A DNA stretch of 64,000 nt from Parahaliea maris (GCF_008064665.1 NZ_VRZA01000001.1:310001-374000), one strand, 5' to 3'; shown: positions 8,316 through 18,041, counted from the stretch's first letter. Notes: a model not told the origin generated them from the sequence alone. Numbers and translations are program-made.

Positions 8316-10568
8316 ATGATAAAACCGTTGCACAAAACCGTACTCTCCACCGCCATTCTGGCCTGCATGGGTTTACCTGCCCAGGCTCAGCAGAGTGAAC
8401 TGGTGCTGGAGGAAGTCATCGTAACCGCCCAAAAACGCGTGGAGACCCTGTCGGAAACACCGATGACCGTCAGTGTGATGACGGCCACCCAGATTGAACA
8501 GTACGGCGCCTTCTCGCTCAATGAGATCAATAACCTGACGACCGGACTCGCCATCAGTGGTAGCGGGGTCGATTACGACCTGGCAGTGCGCGGACTGGGC
8601 AGCGACCTGAATGCCCCGCTAACCCCCAGATTGACGTTCTATGTCGACGGCAACTACTTCGCTCAGCCCCGCGGTATACTGACAGGCCTGTTCGACATCG
8701 GACAAATAGAAGTACTGCGCGGCCCCCAAGGCACACTGTACGGACAAACCTCGCCCGCCGGGGCAGTCACGATTCGCTCACAAAGTCCCAACCTGTCTGA
8801 AATGGACGGCTACATCCGCCAGAGTTTCACTGAGCATGATGGTTCCAACACCCAGTTTGGCGTCTCCTTGCCGATCATAGAGGACAAACTGGGTGTGCGC
8901 CTATCTGGACTCTACGACACCAACGAGAACCCCGACGTCGAGAATGTCACGCTCGACCGGCAGGCTGAGAATGAAACCAGGGCGTTCCGGGCCGTGGTCG
9001 CGTGGGAAGCCACCGACAGCCTAAGCCTCCGCTTTGCTTACTGGGACATCGAGGATAACAACGATATCGACCCCATGGTGCAGGGTAACGGTTTCGATGT
9101 CGACGACCGGATCGCGGTAGCTGACAAGGATTCCTTTATAGAAAATACAACGGATTTGTTATCAGTCGAGGTCAATTACAACTTTGCGAACGACCTGGAA
9201 CTTACCTTCATAGCCAGTGACCAGAACAACCGAATAGTCCGTGACTACGACGAAGATGCCTCAGAGGTCCTGTCCACCAATGTGATCGTCGACTCCAACG
9301 TTGATGACGTCCAAACCTATGAACTGCGACTGGCCTCCCAGGGCAACGATCTCTGGGACTGGACCATCGGCGCATTCAATACCACAACCGATTCACTCAC
9401 CGAAGTCTATGTGGATACCTACTTGGCAGTTGCTCCGGGCCTAAACGTTTTTGCGGACATTGCCAACCCGGCTTACCTGGCGAACGAAACAAAGGCGATC
9501 TTTAGCCATAACTCGATTTACCTCAGCGACAAAAGTACTCTGACGATTGGTTTGCGTTACAGCGAGTCGGAACGCGACGGCAGGCAGCCGTTCACCGGAA
9601 GCTATTTTCTGCTACTGCCCGACGGTACCCAGCTACCTGTAGGCGGTGCTGAACTGGAGGGTATTCCTGCGGAGTTGCGCACTGACGAGTACGACGCCAT
9701 CACCGGAACCTTGAAGTACCAGTACCAGTTCACGGATGATCTAATGGTTTACGGTAGTTATGACCGCGGCTGGGTCGCGGGGAATGTCAACGTTGCAAGG
9801 ACTATCATTCCACCGGTTTTCCTGGCTTTTGATGACGAAACTGCCGACAACTTCGAGTTGGGTTTCAAATGGGAGCTGTTTGGCAGCCGCGGTCTGTGGA
9901 ACTTCGCGGCGTACTATCAAGTCTACTCGGACTTCCATCGCAACGCCGAGCAGGTTTCCTACCGAACGGTTGATGGCAGTGTGGATCTCGAATCACCCGT
10001 CGTAACGGTCGATGAAGCAGAGTCCTACGGTTTTGACTCTGACTTTACCTACCTGCTGGCACAGAACTGGACTCTTCACGTCGGCCTTAGCTACAACCAG
10101 GCCGAGCTGACCGACGCCAGGAATACGCCTTGCACCAATGGTGAACCGATTGGTGAGGAGATCTTCTCGTTCAACACCTGCGATCTCACCGGGGAGCGCG
10201 CTGGGGCCGAGCCGGAGTGGTCCGCCAACCTGGCCTCGGAGTACTCTCACACTATTGGTGACAAATTGGAATGGTACCTGCGGGGCCTGGTCAATGCCGA
10301 AAGTGAGTACTACTCCCTATCGGAACGCAAGGACCTGGACAGCTATAGCAAACTCGACGCCTATCTCGGCTTCCGATCAATATCAGGCAGTTGGGATGTA
10401 AACATCTGGGTGAAGAACCTCACCGATGAAACCGCGGTGCTGAAATCCGAAATTCGCGGTGACATTCCGGACTACGCTGCCGGCACCCAGGTGTCCAACC
10501 CTTACGTGTGGATAAGACGCTCGCTGGACCCGCGTACCGCAGGCGTGACGCTTAGCTACAATTTCTGA
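8316..10568 (+). CDS. TonB-dependent outer-membrane receptor
   Basis: The 750-residue protein has a signal peptide ending near PAQA, a TonB-box-like segment EEVIVTAQKR, and a plug domain with the conserved LRGPQGTLYGQ and GAVTIRS motifs. A long beta-barrel follows, with repeated aromatic strand ends, and the C-terminus is SYNF, with the expected terminal Phe. It belongs to the group of receptors that open with a VTAQKR-type box and are abundant in marine Gammaproteobacteria. Its place within the catabolic cluster suggests active uptake of the cluster's hydrophobic substrate rather than of iron. The family is certain; the ligand is inferred. Confidence 0.92.
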   Translation: MIKPLHKTVLSTAILACMGLPAQAQQSELVLEEVIVTAQKRVETLSETPMTVSVMTATQIEQYGAFSLNEINNLTTGLAISGSGVDYDLAVRGLGSDLNAPLTPRLTFYVDGNYFAQPRGILTGLFDIGQIEVLRGPQGTLYGQTSPAGAVTIRSQSPNLSEMDGYIRQSFTEHDGSNTQFGVSLPIIEDKLGVRLSGLYDTNENPDVENVTLDRQAENETRAFRAVVAWEATDSLSLRFAYWDIEDNNDIDPMVQGNGFDVDDRIAVADKDSFIENTTDLLSVEVNYNFANDLELTFIASDQNNRIVRDYDEDASEVLSTNVIVDSNVDDVQTYELRLASQGNDLWDWTIGAFNTTTDSLTEVYVDTYLAVAPGLNVFADIANPAYLANETKAIFSHNSIYLSDKSTLTIGLRYSESERDGRQPFTGSYFLLLPDGTQLPVGGAELEGIPAELRTDEYDAITGTLKYQYQFTDDLMVYGSYDRGWVAGNVNVARTIIPPVFLAFDDETADNFELGFKWELFGSRGLWNFAAYYQVYSDFHRNAEQVSYRTVDGSVDLESPVVTVDEAESYGFDSDFTYLLAQNWTLHVGLSYNQAELTDARNTPCTNGEPIGEEIFSFNTCDLTGERAGAEPEWSANLASEYSHTIGDKLEWYLRGLVNAESEYYSLSERKDLDSYSKLDAYLGFRSISGSWDVNIWVKNLTDETAVLKSEIRGDIPDYAAGTQVSNPYVWIRRSLDPRTAGVTLSYNF

Positions 10569-10681
10569 ATCATATGCCACTATCCGCCTGATCGGCCCCT
10601 ACGAGTAGATCAGGTCTTCACGCTGATTGCACAACACCATGGTTTCGCGAAGTGGTAGTGGCTTGATTACGAGCAGCAAAT

Positions 10682-11407
10682 ATGGACACTTTATTTTCGA
10701 CTTTCTGGAGTCACTATCACTGGGAGGCAGCGCTGGCTTCCCTGGTTGCGATCGTTCTGATCAACAAAGTACTCACCTGGCTGGTATTCAGGCACCCGGA
10801 TGTTCAGCGCATGTACGCACTCAACCAGCAGGAGGACAGCAAGAAATGGAAGCTGGAGAAATATCCCCCCATAGTCAACGCCGGCAAGAAGGTAGGCCTG
10901 GCCTGTAACGTCATTTTTTTTACACTGATAGTGCCTTTCAGCGCCAGCCTTCAAGCAGAGGCGCTTTGGCATGTTCTCCTGGATGTCGTACTGATACTCA
11001 TGGTCTACGATTTCTTTTACTACTTCGTCCACCGCTTCCTGTTTCATGGCAACGGCGCGATGCGCAAAGTGCACGCCGTCCATCACCAGGCGAGAAACCC
11101 CACCTTTATCGACGCCAGCTACGTCCACCCGCTGGAAACATTCATCGGCCTGGCGCTTTACCTCGGTACCGTGCCGTTACTGGCAGCGATTACCGGGACG
11201 TTCAGTGTCGCCACGGTCGTAGTCACCTACCTCATTTACGTACGCCTGAACCAGATCAACCATGTCCATCTCGACCTGCCCAGGTTTCCCTTCAAAACGA
11301 TGACCTGGGCAGCGCAAAAACACCACGTACATCACGAGAATATGCACAAGGGCAATTACGCCACCATCACCCTGTTTTACGACAAACTGTTCGGCACCTA
11401 CGAATAG
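10682..11407 (+). CDS. Sterol desaturase / fatty acid hydroxylase family membrane protein
   Basis: This 241-residue integral membrane protein carries the di-iron histidine clusters of the family: His117 and His122 (VHRFLFH), His131-134-135 (HAVHH), His204/206 (NHVH) and His224-228 (HHVHH). Several hydrophobic helices lie around them. Members use oxygen to hydroxylate or desaturate an alkyl chain or sterol. It follows the TonB receptor on the same strand after about 110 bases, consistent with modification of the imported lipid-like substrate. The family is confident; substrate and direction are not known. Confidence 0.85.
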   Translation: MDTLFSTFWSHYHWEAALASLVAIVLINKVLTWLVFRHPDVQRMYALNQQEDSKKWKLEKYPPIVNAGKKVGLACNVIFFTLIVPFSASLQAEALWHVLLDVVLILMVYDFFYYFVHRFLFHGNGAMRKVHAVHHQARNPTFIDASYVHPLETFIGLALYLGTVPLLAAITGTFSVATVVVTYLIYVRLNQINHVHLDLPRFPFKTMTWAAQKHHVHHENMHKGNYATITLFYDKLFGTYE

Positions 11408-11504
11408 GCTTCCTCGGGGTTGCGCCGGGAACTCGTGACACGACCAGCACCCCGCTAGTTGACGCGTACCAAACCCCTATAGCGCTCACATTACGCGCCA
11501 TACC

Positions 11505-13370
11505 TTATTCCGGTTGATACCAAACGGCTGAGGTGACGGCGCGCTCCTGGAGGGTGGAAGGCTGGGGTGGTTCGATCCCGAGTTTCACCGCGTCGTAAGT
11601 CGAGTAGCGCGGTGTGGGAATCTCTACGGCCCGCGCATAATAAAACGCCTCCTGCGCCGGCTCGAATTCCGGGTCAGACCACTTCACGGCGAGCTGCGTA
11701 GAGCCAATCGAATTCTCAAAGCCAGGCACCGCGAGATCCACGGTACTGCCTACCGGTTCAAAATAGCCGTCATCACCTCGCTGACGTCCCTGACCCGCAG
11801 CGACATCAAAAACCTTCTCGTGAGAGCGCCCCTGCTGATCGACCCACCCCTTGATCACCTGCAGGCGGTCCAGGTTCGCTCCGTCTGGATCGCGCTGGGC
11901 CCAGAGCAGGAATTGCGGCGACGTGGCGCTGCCCCGCGACCGCAGCACACCGCCCATGGGGACACCCTGCGCATACGCCATGGCGACCCGGTCGGGATTG
12001 CTGACAATATCGTCCGCAAACTCCCAGCCAGCAAAGAAGCGCAGTTGAATACGCGGTCCACTGGTAGCGTAGGTTTCCTTGCGACGGAGCGCATCAAAAA
12101 TCGCTTCACGGGTATTCTCAGTGGCCCAGACAGCAGCCAGGCCGCCGGAACCCCAGGCGCGCATCGGCCTTGCCCGGTCTGGCAGCAGGAAGGCCTCGTT
12201 GCTGCGGATTGCGGCAGTACCATCGAACATTGGCAGCTTGCCGTGATGATTCGCTTCGTCTGGTGTGGAGCTCGAGTTATGACTGTCGCTGCTGCCGATC
12301 ACCCCGAACTTATAGGGGTTGAAGCCCTCGCTATGGGAAAACTCCAGTCCGGTGCGCAGGGCATGGCGGGCGTAGCTGCCAGCCACCCTGGAGTTTTCCG
12401 GATCATCCTGGTTGAACATCAGTTCGAAGTCGGCAAATCCGTCACCGGGCGACAATTGCGGATGGGTCTCGGAACTCCCCTTCACCTGGAAAATTTCACT
12501 GACGGGTTCATTTCTCAGGCGCTGGGCTGCATAGGCAGCGTCAAACGGTTCACCTGAAAGGGTCACCGTGTCGTACATCTTGCCATTGCTGATGTTGCCG
12601 TTATGCGGGATTGCCAACACACCGATGCCCTGTTCACGCTGGGCGTCGAGCGCATCCCACAGGTCTTCCGGGTCGAACGAATCGAGTGCCGAATAGGGAA
12701 GTTCTGGCGCCCTGGAGCCGCGATAGACAACGTTACGGTGAAGTGTCTGTTTTTCCGGCTTGGAGCTCCATTCATAGGCCACCAGAGTCGTAAAGGTGCC
12801 CGGATCGTAATGCCGCTCGGCAGCGTCGATGGTGTCCTTCCAGGCATTGCGGGAAATCACCTCGTGCCCCGGTATGTTGAATATTTCGTGGCGCCGGTTC
12901 ACATCCTTTACCGTTTGTATAAAGGCCCACGTCAGCCCGATAGGCCCGTCATTCAGCAGGCGCTCGCGTAGTGAGCGCTTTTCCAGGGCGTGTTCGATAT
13001 CGCTGAGGCCTGCAACACCCAGATATTCGGCGTGATCCGTTACCGCCGCAAAATCCAGGGGCCGGGCAATCCGGATGGGGTACCCCGCTGCATGGGGAAT
13101 CGTGCCCCCGCGTGTGAAGGTGTAGGCATCGTCGGGGGTTGTGCGCACGCCATTGATCCAGGCGTCCATCGACAGGCTGGTATGGATATGCAGATCCCCC
13201 CACAGCAGGTTTCGATTCTCATCGAAGGCCACGGGCTCTTTGGGGGGCGGTGGCAGAGCTGAGGCCTCGCTGTATTCCGGAAACAGTGTGGGGTCTTCAA
13301 CCGGGCCGCACCCGGCTGCCAACCCAACTATTACACACAAGAAATACCTGCACCCCGTCATGCTCACCAC
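11505..13370 (-). CDS. DUF3604 lipoprotein (PHP-like metal-binding fold)
   Basis: The 621-residue protein starts with a lipoprotein signal ending VGLAAGC (the Cys becomes lipidated), so it should sit on the envelope. The body matches DUF3604: LLWGDLHIHTSLSMD near residue 55, AVTDHAEYLG, VIGSSDSHN and YATSGPRIQLRF. The HxH and D-H patterns resemble the PHP metal-dependent hydrolase fold, so a metal-dependent esterase or phosphoesterase is possible. These proteins recur in catabolic clusters of marine bacteria without a proven reaction. It converges with the desaturase gene. Confidence 0.8.
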   Translation of the reverse strand: MVSMTGCRYFLCVIVGLAAGCGPVEDPTLFPEYSEASALPPPPKEPVAFDENRNLLWGDLHIHTSLSMDAWINGVRTTPDDAYTFTRGGTIPHAAGYPIRIARPLDFAAVTDHAEYLGVAGLSDIEHALEKRSLRERLLNDGPIGLTWAFIQTVKDVNRRHEIFNIPGHEVISRNAWKDTIDAAERHYDPGTFTTLVAYEWSSKPEKQTLHRNVVYRGSRAPELPYSALDSFDPEDLWDALDAQREQGIGVLAIPHNGNISNGKMYDTVTLSGEPFDAAYAAQRLRNEPVSEIFQVKGSSETHPQLSPGDGFADFELMFNQDDPENSRVAGSYARHALRTGLEFSHSEGFNPYKFGVIGSSDSHNSSSTPDEANHHGKLPMFDGTAAIRSNEAFLLPDRARPMRAWGSGGLAAVWATENTREAIFDALRRKETYATSGPRIQLRFFAGWEFADDIVSNPDRVAMAYAQGVPMGGVLRSRGSATSPQFLLWAQRDPDGANLDRLQVIKGWVDQQGRSHEKVFDVAAGQGRQRGDDGYFEPVGSTVDLAVPGFENSIGSTQLAVKWSDPEFEPAQEAFYYARAVEIPTPRYSTYDAVKLGIEPPQPSTLQERAVTSAVWYQPE

Positions 13371-13462
13371 CCGTCAATTCAAACCGCCCCTATAGTAAGC
13401 GATGTGGTTGTCAGAGGCTACATTACATTCCTTTAACTATGTTTTATTGGCGTATCGACTTG

Positions 13463-13831
13463 CTACTGCGAGGACACTAGCAACCGCGGCCTGACCGAGA
13501 GGCGCCAAACCAGTGCCGCCAGCGCGACCCCAATGAGATTGGCCACCATATCCAGCAGACTGAACTCTCGCTCCACTAGCAAGGCGCCCTGCAGGCACTC
13601 CAACGCGACGGCCGCCACGGCGGTCCATATCCAGTAGCGTTTCTCGCACAGGCCAGGAAATACCGCGAAGCAGCCGCTGAAGGCCACCGCGAACAGGGCG
13701 AGGAAGTGGCCGACCTTGTCCGAGCCATGCTCCAGGCCGACCGGAGGCTGAGGTGTAAAGACTGCTATCAGGACCACCGCCCACAAAAAAAGATAGACCA
13801 GCCAGGCGAGCTTTCTGAGTGTAGGTGTCAT
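13463..13831 (-). CDS. VanZ-like small membrane protein
   Basis: About 122 residues with four hydrophobic segments. The pattern SDKVGHFLALFAVAFSG in the middle and FSLLDMVANLIGVALA near the end are the hallmarks of VanZ-like proteins. I start at the ATG (MTPTLRKLAW); a GTG 4 codons earlier is possible. VanZ itself gives low-level teicoplanin resistance, but most family members have no known role. The flanking genes give no functional hint. Confidence 0.7.
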   Translation of the reverse strand: MTPTLRKLAWLVYLFLWAVVLIAVFTPQPPVGLEHGSDKVGHFLALFAVAFSGCFAVFPGLCEKRYWIWTAVAAVALECLQGALLVEREFSLLDMVANLIGVALAALVWRLSVRPRLLVSSQ

Positions 13832-13986
13832 AATCCATTCCACCGTCCGGGTCCGGGGCAGACTAGCACGCTGCGCTCACAGTTTCAGCGTCGCAGTCAT
13901 CCCATCCTGCCGTTGCTGCGTATCAGACCCTCACCCGCATAAAGCACTATGCTTGACTACTGAAACCACCACTGGAGTCAAACCTA

Positions 13987-14340
13987 ATGACACGAGCCCT
14001 GTTCACCCTGCTACTGTGCACCCTGCTCGGCGCCTGCGCCCAATACGAGAACCGCCGCGGCGTAGACGTAAACTGGAGCCCCGCACAACTGGGCGACATC
14101 ACCGTGGGGAAAACCACCCGCAGTGAGGTGCTCAAGCGCCTCGGGCCGCCCTCCCAACTGATCGCCCTCGAAGACGAGACGGTGCTGTACTACCTGTTCG
14201 AACACGCCCAGGGGGAAGGCCTGATCCTGGTGGTCTACAACCGCTTTGAAGTGAACACCCGCTACGACCGCGCCGTGTTCATCTTCGATGAACAGGACCA
14301 ACTGGTGGATTACTCAACCTATGTACAGCAGGATGACTGA
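13987..14340 (+). CDS. Small lipoprotein, SmpA/OmlA-like fold suspected
   Basis: The protein of 117 residues has a lipoprotein signal (LLGAC at residues 14-18). The segment ITVGKTTRSEVLKRLGPPSQL is typical of small periplasmic beta-lactamase-inhibitor-like/SmpA_OmlA domains, where a helix GxxxxEVxxxLGxP is followed by strands. The strands (TVLYYLFEHAQG, LILVVYNRFEV, RAVFIFDEQDQLVDY) fit. It overlaps the next lipoprotein gene by 8 bases, so the two are translationally coupled. The exact role is unknown; an envelope structural or assembly role is possible. Confidence 0.65.
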   Translation: MTRALFTLLLCTLLGACAQYENRRGVDVNWSPAQLGDITVGKTTRSEVLKRLGPPSQLIALEDETVLYYLFEHAQGEGLILVVYNRFEVNTRYDRAVFIFDEQDQLVDYSTYVQQDD

Positions 14341-14923
14341 CTTCAGGAAGGCCCTGGCAGTATTCAGCCTGCTGACGCTGGCTGGCTGTACCCGGTGGAA
14401 CTACCAGCTGGGGTCCCCGCTTGCCGGCACGGCACCGCCGGCACAGGGGCAGTCAATGGCGGAAGTTCTGACCGCACTGGGCCCCCCCCTGCGCCTGAGC
14501 AGCACCCCCACCGGCTATGTCATGGGCTGGGAGGCCTGGCGCATCCAGGAGAACAGCGTGGGCTTCAGCCTCGGGGCCATGGGCGCGGACTTTCTCTCGG
14601 TGGACTGGGGCGACGCCAGAATCGCGGGGCAGTTTATGGTGGTGAGCTTTGACGCTGAACGACAGGTCACGGGGGCAGCCTACGCAGAGTGGGACAACGA
14701 CGGTGGCGGCGGCACAGCCGTGCAACCCTTCGTGGGCCTGGCGGACGTGGTGGAAGTAGAGGACCTGCTGGACCCGCTGCCCCAGACCTGGTGGGGGGGC
14801 ACTCTCCTGCAACGCCTGCCGGAGGCACTCAACGCCCAGGCCCGCCCCGACATGGGCAGCACGGGAATTCAGCAGCGCGGCACCCCCAACGGGATAGGCC
14901 AACAATCCCTGGAACTCGACTGA
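14333..14923 (+). CDS. Lipoprotein paired with the preceding SmpA-like lipoprotein
   Basis: I start at the ATG overlapping the upstream stop (MTDFRKALAVFSLLTLAGC), giving 196 residues with a lipobox LAGC. The segment GQSMAEVLTALGPPLRL repeats the GxxxxEVxxxLGPP signature of its neighbour, so the two are probably paralogous or co-acting. The C-terminal part (QRLPEALNAQARPDMGSTGIQQRG) looks disordered. I do not recognise a named family; an outer-membrane or periplasmic location is the only firm inference. Confidence 0.6.
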   Translation: MTDFRKALAVFSLLTLAGCTRWNYQLGSPLAGTAPPAQGQSMAEVLTALGPPLRLSSTPTGYVMGWEAWRIQENSVGFSLGAMGADFLSVDWGDARIAGQFMVVSFDAERQVTGAAYAEWDNDGGGGTAVQPFVGLADVVEVEDLLDPLPQTWWGGTLLQRLPEALNAQARPDMGSTGIQQRGTPNGIGQQSLELD

Positions 14924-14992
14924 CAGATTGCGCCCCGGATGAGACAGCCCGGCTGGCTGGCTCTCGGGGCGCAGCCTCCCTATACTGCGTCG

Positions 14993-15643
14993 ATGAAAAC
15001 ACTACTGCCCATTGCCGCTGCGGCGACTCTGCTCTGCGCCTGCACAGACGGTACCGCCCCCTCCTCCGGCACCGAAACCAACACCGCCTCACCATCAACA
15101 GGACCAAGTGCTCTGCAGTGCGAGGCAGGGAACAACCTGCTGGCCAACGCGGAATTCGCCACCAACGTTGCCGGCGCCGCACCGCCCTGGATGAGTTCGC
15201 AGCATGCGGGAGAGAAATCCTTCGAGCTGACGCTGGCCAATGGCACCGCCAAAATCGAGAAGATCGCCACCCAACCCTGGTTCACCCTGAGCCAGGGCCT
15301 GCAGGCCACACCGCTGCGCGGCCAGACCCTGGAATACAGCGCCGAGTTGAAGCTCGACCTGAACGAGGAGGGTGTCAATCACGGCTTCAAGGTGGGCGGT
15401 GGCCTGATGATGACCCTGCGCGGCGACCCCGACCCGGTCATGGGTGGCGACCGCCTGCTGGCGTCGGAGAAGTTCGAGCACGAACCCCACATGGGCACCT
15501 GGGACTGGACCCCCGTGACCCTGCGCTTCACCGTGCCCGAGAACGCCACCAGCGTGCGACTGGGCTTTGCCCAGTACGCCAATGGCTCAATGGAGATTCG
15601 TAAGCCTGCGCTCTATCGCTGCTCGGCCGTAGACCAGGACTGA
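14993..15643 (+). CDS. Lipoprotein with a carbohydrate-binding-like beta-sandwich
   Basis: From the ATG at 14993 the protein has 216 residues, a lipobox LLCAC, and a low-complexity Ser/Thr/Pro linker. A single domain follows, starting NLLANAEFATNVAGAAPPW. This opening and the end VRLGFAQYANGSMEIRKPALY are typical of galactose-binding-like (CBM-type) sandwiches that follow a NLLxNxxF pattern. A surface-exposed sugar- or ligand-binding lipoprotein is the most likely role. A longer open frame from 14939 lacks a signal and is less likely. Confidence 0.55.
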   Translation: MKTLLPIAAAATLLCACTDGTAPSSGTETNTASPSTGPSALQCEAGNNLLANAEFATNVAGAAPPWMSSQHAGEKSFELTLANGTAKIEKIATQPWFTLSQGLQATPLRGQTLEYSAELKLDLNEEGVNHGFKVGGGLMMTLRGDPDPVMGGDRLLASEKFEHEPHMGTWDWTPVTLRFTVPENATSVRLGFAQYANGSMEIRKPALYRCSAVDQD

Positions 15644-15749
15644 CTCACCATCACGAAGCGCGTGGTCGCCGGAGGCAGTAACTGCGGCGACAGAAGCTTG
15701 ACCTGAGTATTTTTCGTATGCCCCCTCCTGGGCTCGACTATAGTTTCCG

Positions 15750-15920
15750 ATGTCAGCGCGCGAGGAGATCGACCCCAGCGCCAGATACGGCTCGGAGCTG
15801 CAAACCCACTGCAGCGATATCGAGATGGGTGGAGGACAGGTGATGGCATGCCTGGAAGCACACGAAGCAGAACTGGGCGAGGGCTGCAAGAGCGCCATCG
15901 CCCAGACGACTGCAGAATGA
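15750..15920 (+). CDS. Tiny Cys-rich-repeat ORF, possibly a fragment
   Basis: This short frame of 56 codons encodes a protein whose central part (CSDIEMGGGQVMACLEAHEA, then LGEGCKSAI) matches the cysteine-rich repeat known from Golgi protein GLG1 and from small bacterial secreted proteins. The order is Cys, DI, G, MxCL, H and C. The bacterial forms normally have a signal peptide, which is missing here; an in-frame TAG stands three codons before the ATG. It may be a decayed gene or an ORF whose real start lies in another frame. Confidence 0.4.
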   Translation: MSAREEIDPSARYGSELQTHCSDIEMGGGQVMACLEAHEAELGEGCKSAIAQTTAE

Positions 15921-15959
15921 ACGGTGTCAGCGGGAAACGCTCACACCGCTGCCTTCGGG

Positions 15960-18041
15960 TTACTTGACCCGGACCACCGTGGTGGCGGTGGCAGAGTCCA
16001 GCACCTCGCCTGCCGAGGTGACAGTGACAGTCCACTCCACGTCCTGGGCCAGGTCAGGCGCCGTCCAGTCGTGAGTGAAGCGTTCTGACTGGCCCGGCTC
16101 GATACCGTCGAAGGTGCCCTCGATGTAGGTGCCATCAGAACCCTCGATAACGTAGCTGCCATCGCCGACGGCAGGCGCGTTATCGCCGATCAGGATTTTC
16201 ACCGCGATCGTGTCGACATCACCCGTGAAGGCCTTGCTGGGCACTTTAAACTGCTGGATGGTCGCCGTGGTAATCGGCGTCACCACCTCCTCGAACTCGT
16301 TGATCACCAGCTGCGCGGAGTACAGCGCCGTCGACTTACGGTCACCCTTGATATACACCGCAAGGTCAAAGTCCGTCGTCATCGGCAGTCCGTTGGAGGT
16401 AATGGCGATACAGTCTTCATCGACGTCGCATTCCCGCACCACAGTCACCAGCGGTTCGCCAAATTCATCCCGCGGCAGGTCGATCCAGCCCTGGGAATAG
16501 CGCAGCGGCGAGTTGTCTTCGCCACCCTCCCAGTCCAGCAGGTTGATGACGGTGGTCACCGGTGTACCCACCTCGTACTTGATATTGTCGTTGCTGAACG
16601 GCGGCGCACTGCACTCTACCAGCGGGATCTCCAGGCCGGGAATATCCTGGCCAAACTTGTTGGCCTTGAGGCGCCAGCGCGGCCCTGAGACCAGGCGCAG
16701 TCCCTGGTTTGTCATCTCCTCCGGAGTGAGCGGCAGTGGATATCCGGTAAAGTTGAAAACGTCCGTTGCATCCTCTGCCACATAGGACCATTCGAAAGGG
16801 TCTCGGTCGATCGTGGTGTAGTAGGCGTTGGTATAGGCTGACACGAGATCAGCAGAAAACCTCTGTGGCGGGTTAATTCCCGCCAGAGGGTTGGGGTCCG
16901 CAAAATAGGAGTTCTTCAGCACTGTTCCGGCCCCGATCTCGGAGGGGTCGGTCGAGCCTTCCTCGGACTCCAGATAGTCGCCGTCCCCCTCGTAGCAGTC
17001 CCGCGTGGACACCCAGTCGCCGCTGCCCGTCACCTCATAGGACGGCTTGCGGCCGGTTGCCGATTCGTTTTCCAGGTCTTCCGGCCGCAGCTGGTCATTC
17101 GGGTTGTTGGTGATCCAGTGCGTCACCACCAGTTTGGCACTGTTGATCTGGTAGTTGGCGCCCTCTTCCTTCCACGCCTCCGGCAAGGGGATGCGTGCAT
17201 ACAGGCGAACGTCATTCGGGCGCTTGATCAGGCTGCCCCAGCGATACAGAGGTTTGCCGTCATCCTTCAGAGTCACGGAGTAATCCGTGCTGGTGGCGAT
17301 ATCGTTCAATACCGTGGTGTTATCGTTGGCCGCTATCTGGTCTCCGGGGGTGGCGCTGGTCAATAAGCCTCCCGTCGGTTCACCATTCACCAGGATGTTC
17401 AGCAGGTCATCCAGTTCGGCGCCAGCACAGTCGTAGGAGGCCGACCCGTCCGGAAAACTCAGGACGGCCTGGGTTCCCGTTGTCGGGTCAGCAAAAAAGT
17501 AAGGGACAACCTCATGGCAGCTCAAAACGTGCTCCATGACAGTGTAGTGCTCGGTGGAACATTTGATGGAGGTTCCCCCCAGTCCCTGGCACCAGGTACC
17601 CAGCGGTGGTTTGACCTTGTAGGTATCCGTGGCGGCGTTGGAGATTTTCAGGCCGATGAGTTCGCCGGCCTCGGTGATATTGCCGACGAAGCCTTCCTGG
17701 TAATCGTTATCGAGGGATTTTTCCTGGGCGCCGAGAAAGTCGACCACGTTGAAGCCGAACTCCGTATCTACCGGATACAGCATGACCCCTTGCTTGTCGG
17801 TAAATGGCGCTACTTCCGCTGGACAAGGGACATCCAGGCCACAAATCGCCCGGGCATCAGGCTCGCCAATCGCACCACCGTAGGTCGCCCCGTCAAAATC
17901 ACTCTGCAGGTCGTCAATGCTGAACACATGGACGGGAGAGCTATAGGGTGCCGCAATGTCCTGCGCGCTAGCCCCGGTTACAATCAAAGCGGAATTGAAA
18001 GCAGCGATGGCCACTGCCAGTGGTTTGTAAGACTTATTCAT
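15960..18041 (-). CDS. Large exported protein of unknown function
   Basis: A clear signal peptide (MNKSYKPLAVAIAAFNSALI, cleavage after GASA) is followed by about 670 residues that I cannot place in a family. The composition is acidic with several Cys pairs (AICGLDVPCP, CQGLGG, RECDVDEDC), and the C-terminal 120 residues (DGSYVIEGSDGTYIEGTF to TTVVRVK) resemble an Ig-like sandwich. There is no sorting motif or TM anchor, so it is periplasmic or secreted. It is first of three minus-strand exported genes (with the 122-residue and 371-residue proteins), which may act together. A calcium- or surface-binding role would be guesswork. Confidence 0.6.
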   Translation of the reverse strand: MNKSYKPLAVAIAAFNSALIVTGASAQDIAAPYSSPVHVFSIDDLQSDFDGATYGGAIGEPDARAICGLDVPCPAEVAPFTDKQGVMLYPVDTEFGFNVVDFLGAQEKSLDNDYQEGFVGNITEAGELIGLKISNAATDTYKVKPPLGTWCQGLGGTSIKCSTEHYTVMEHVLSCHEVVPYFFADPTTGTQAVLSFPDGSASYDCAGAELDDLLNILVNGEPTGGLLTSATPGDQIAANDNTTVLNDIATSTDYSVTLKDDGKPLYRWGSLIKRPNDVRLYARIPLPEAWKEEGANYQINSAKLVVTHWITNNPNDQLRPEDLENESATGRKPSYEVTGSGDWVSTRDCYEGDGDYLESEEGSTDPSEIGAGTVLKNSYFADPNPLAGINPPQRFSADLVSAYTNAYYTTIDRDPFEWSYVAEDATDVFNFTGYPLPLTPEEMTNQGLRLVSGPRWRLKANKFGQDIPGLEIPLVECSAPPFSNDNIKYEVGTPVTTVINLLDWEGGEDNSPLRYSQGWIDLPRDEFGEPLVTVVRECDVDEDCIAITSNGLPMTTDFDLAVYIKGDRKSTALYSAQLVINEFEEVVTPITTATIQQFKVPSKAFTGDVDTIAVKILIGDNAPAVGDGSYVIEGSDGTYIEGTFDGIEPGQSERFTHDWTAPDLAQDVEWTVTVTSAGEVLDSATATTVVRVK

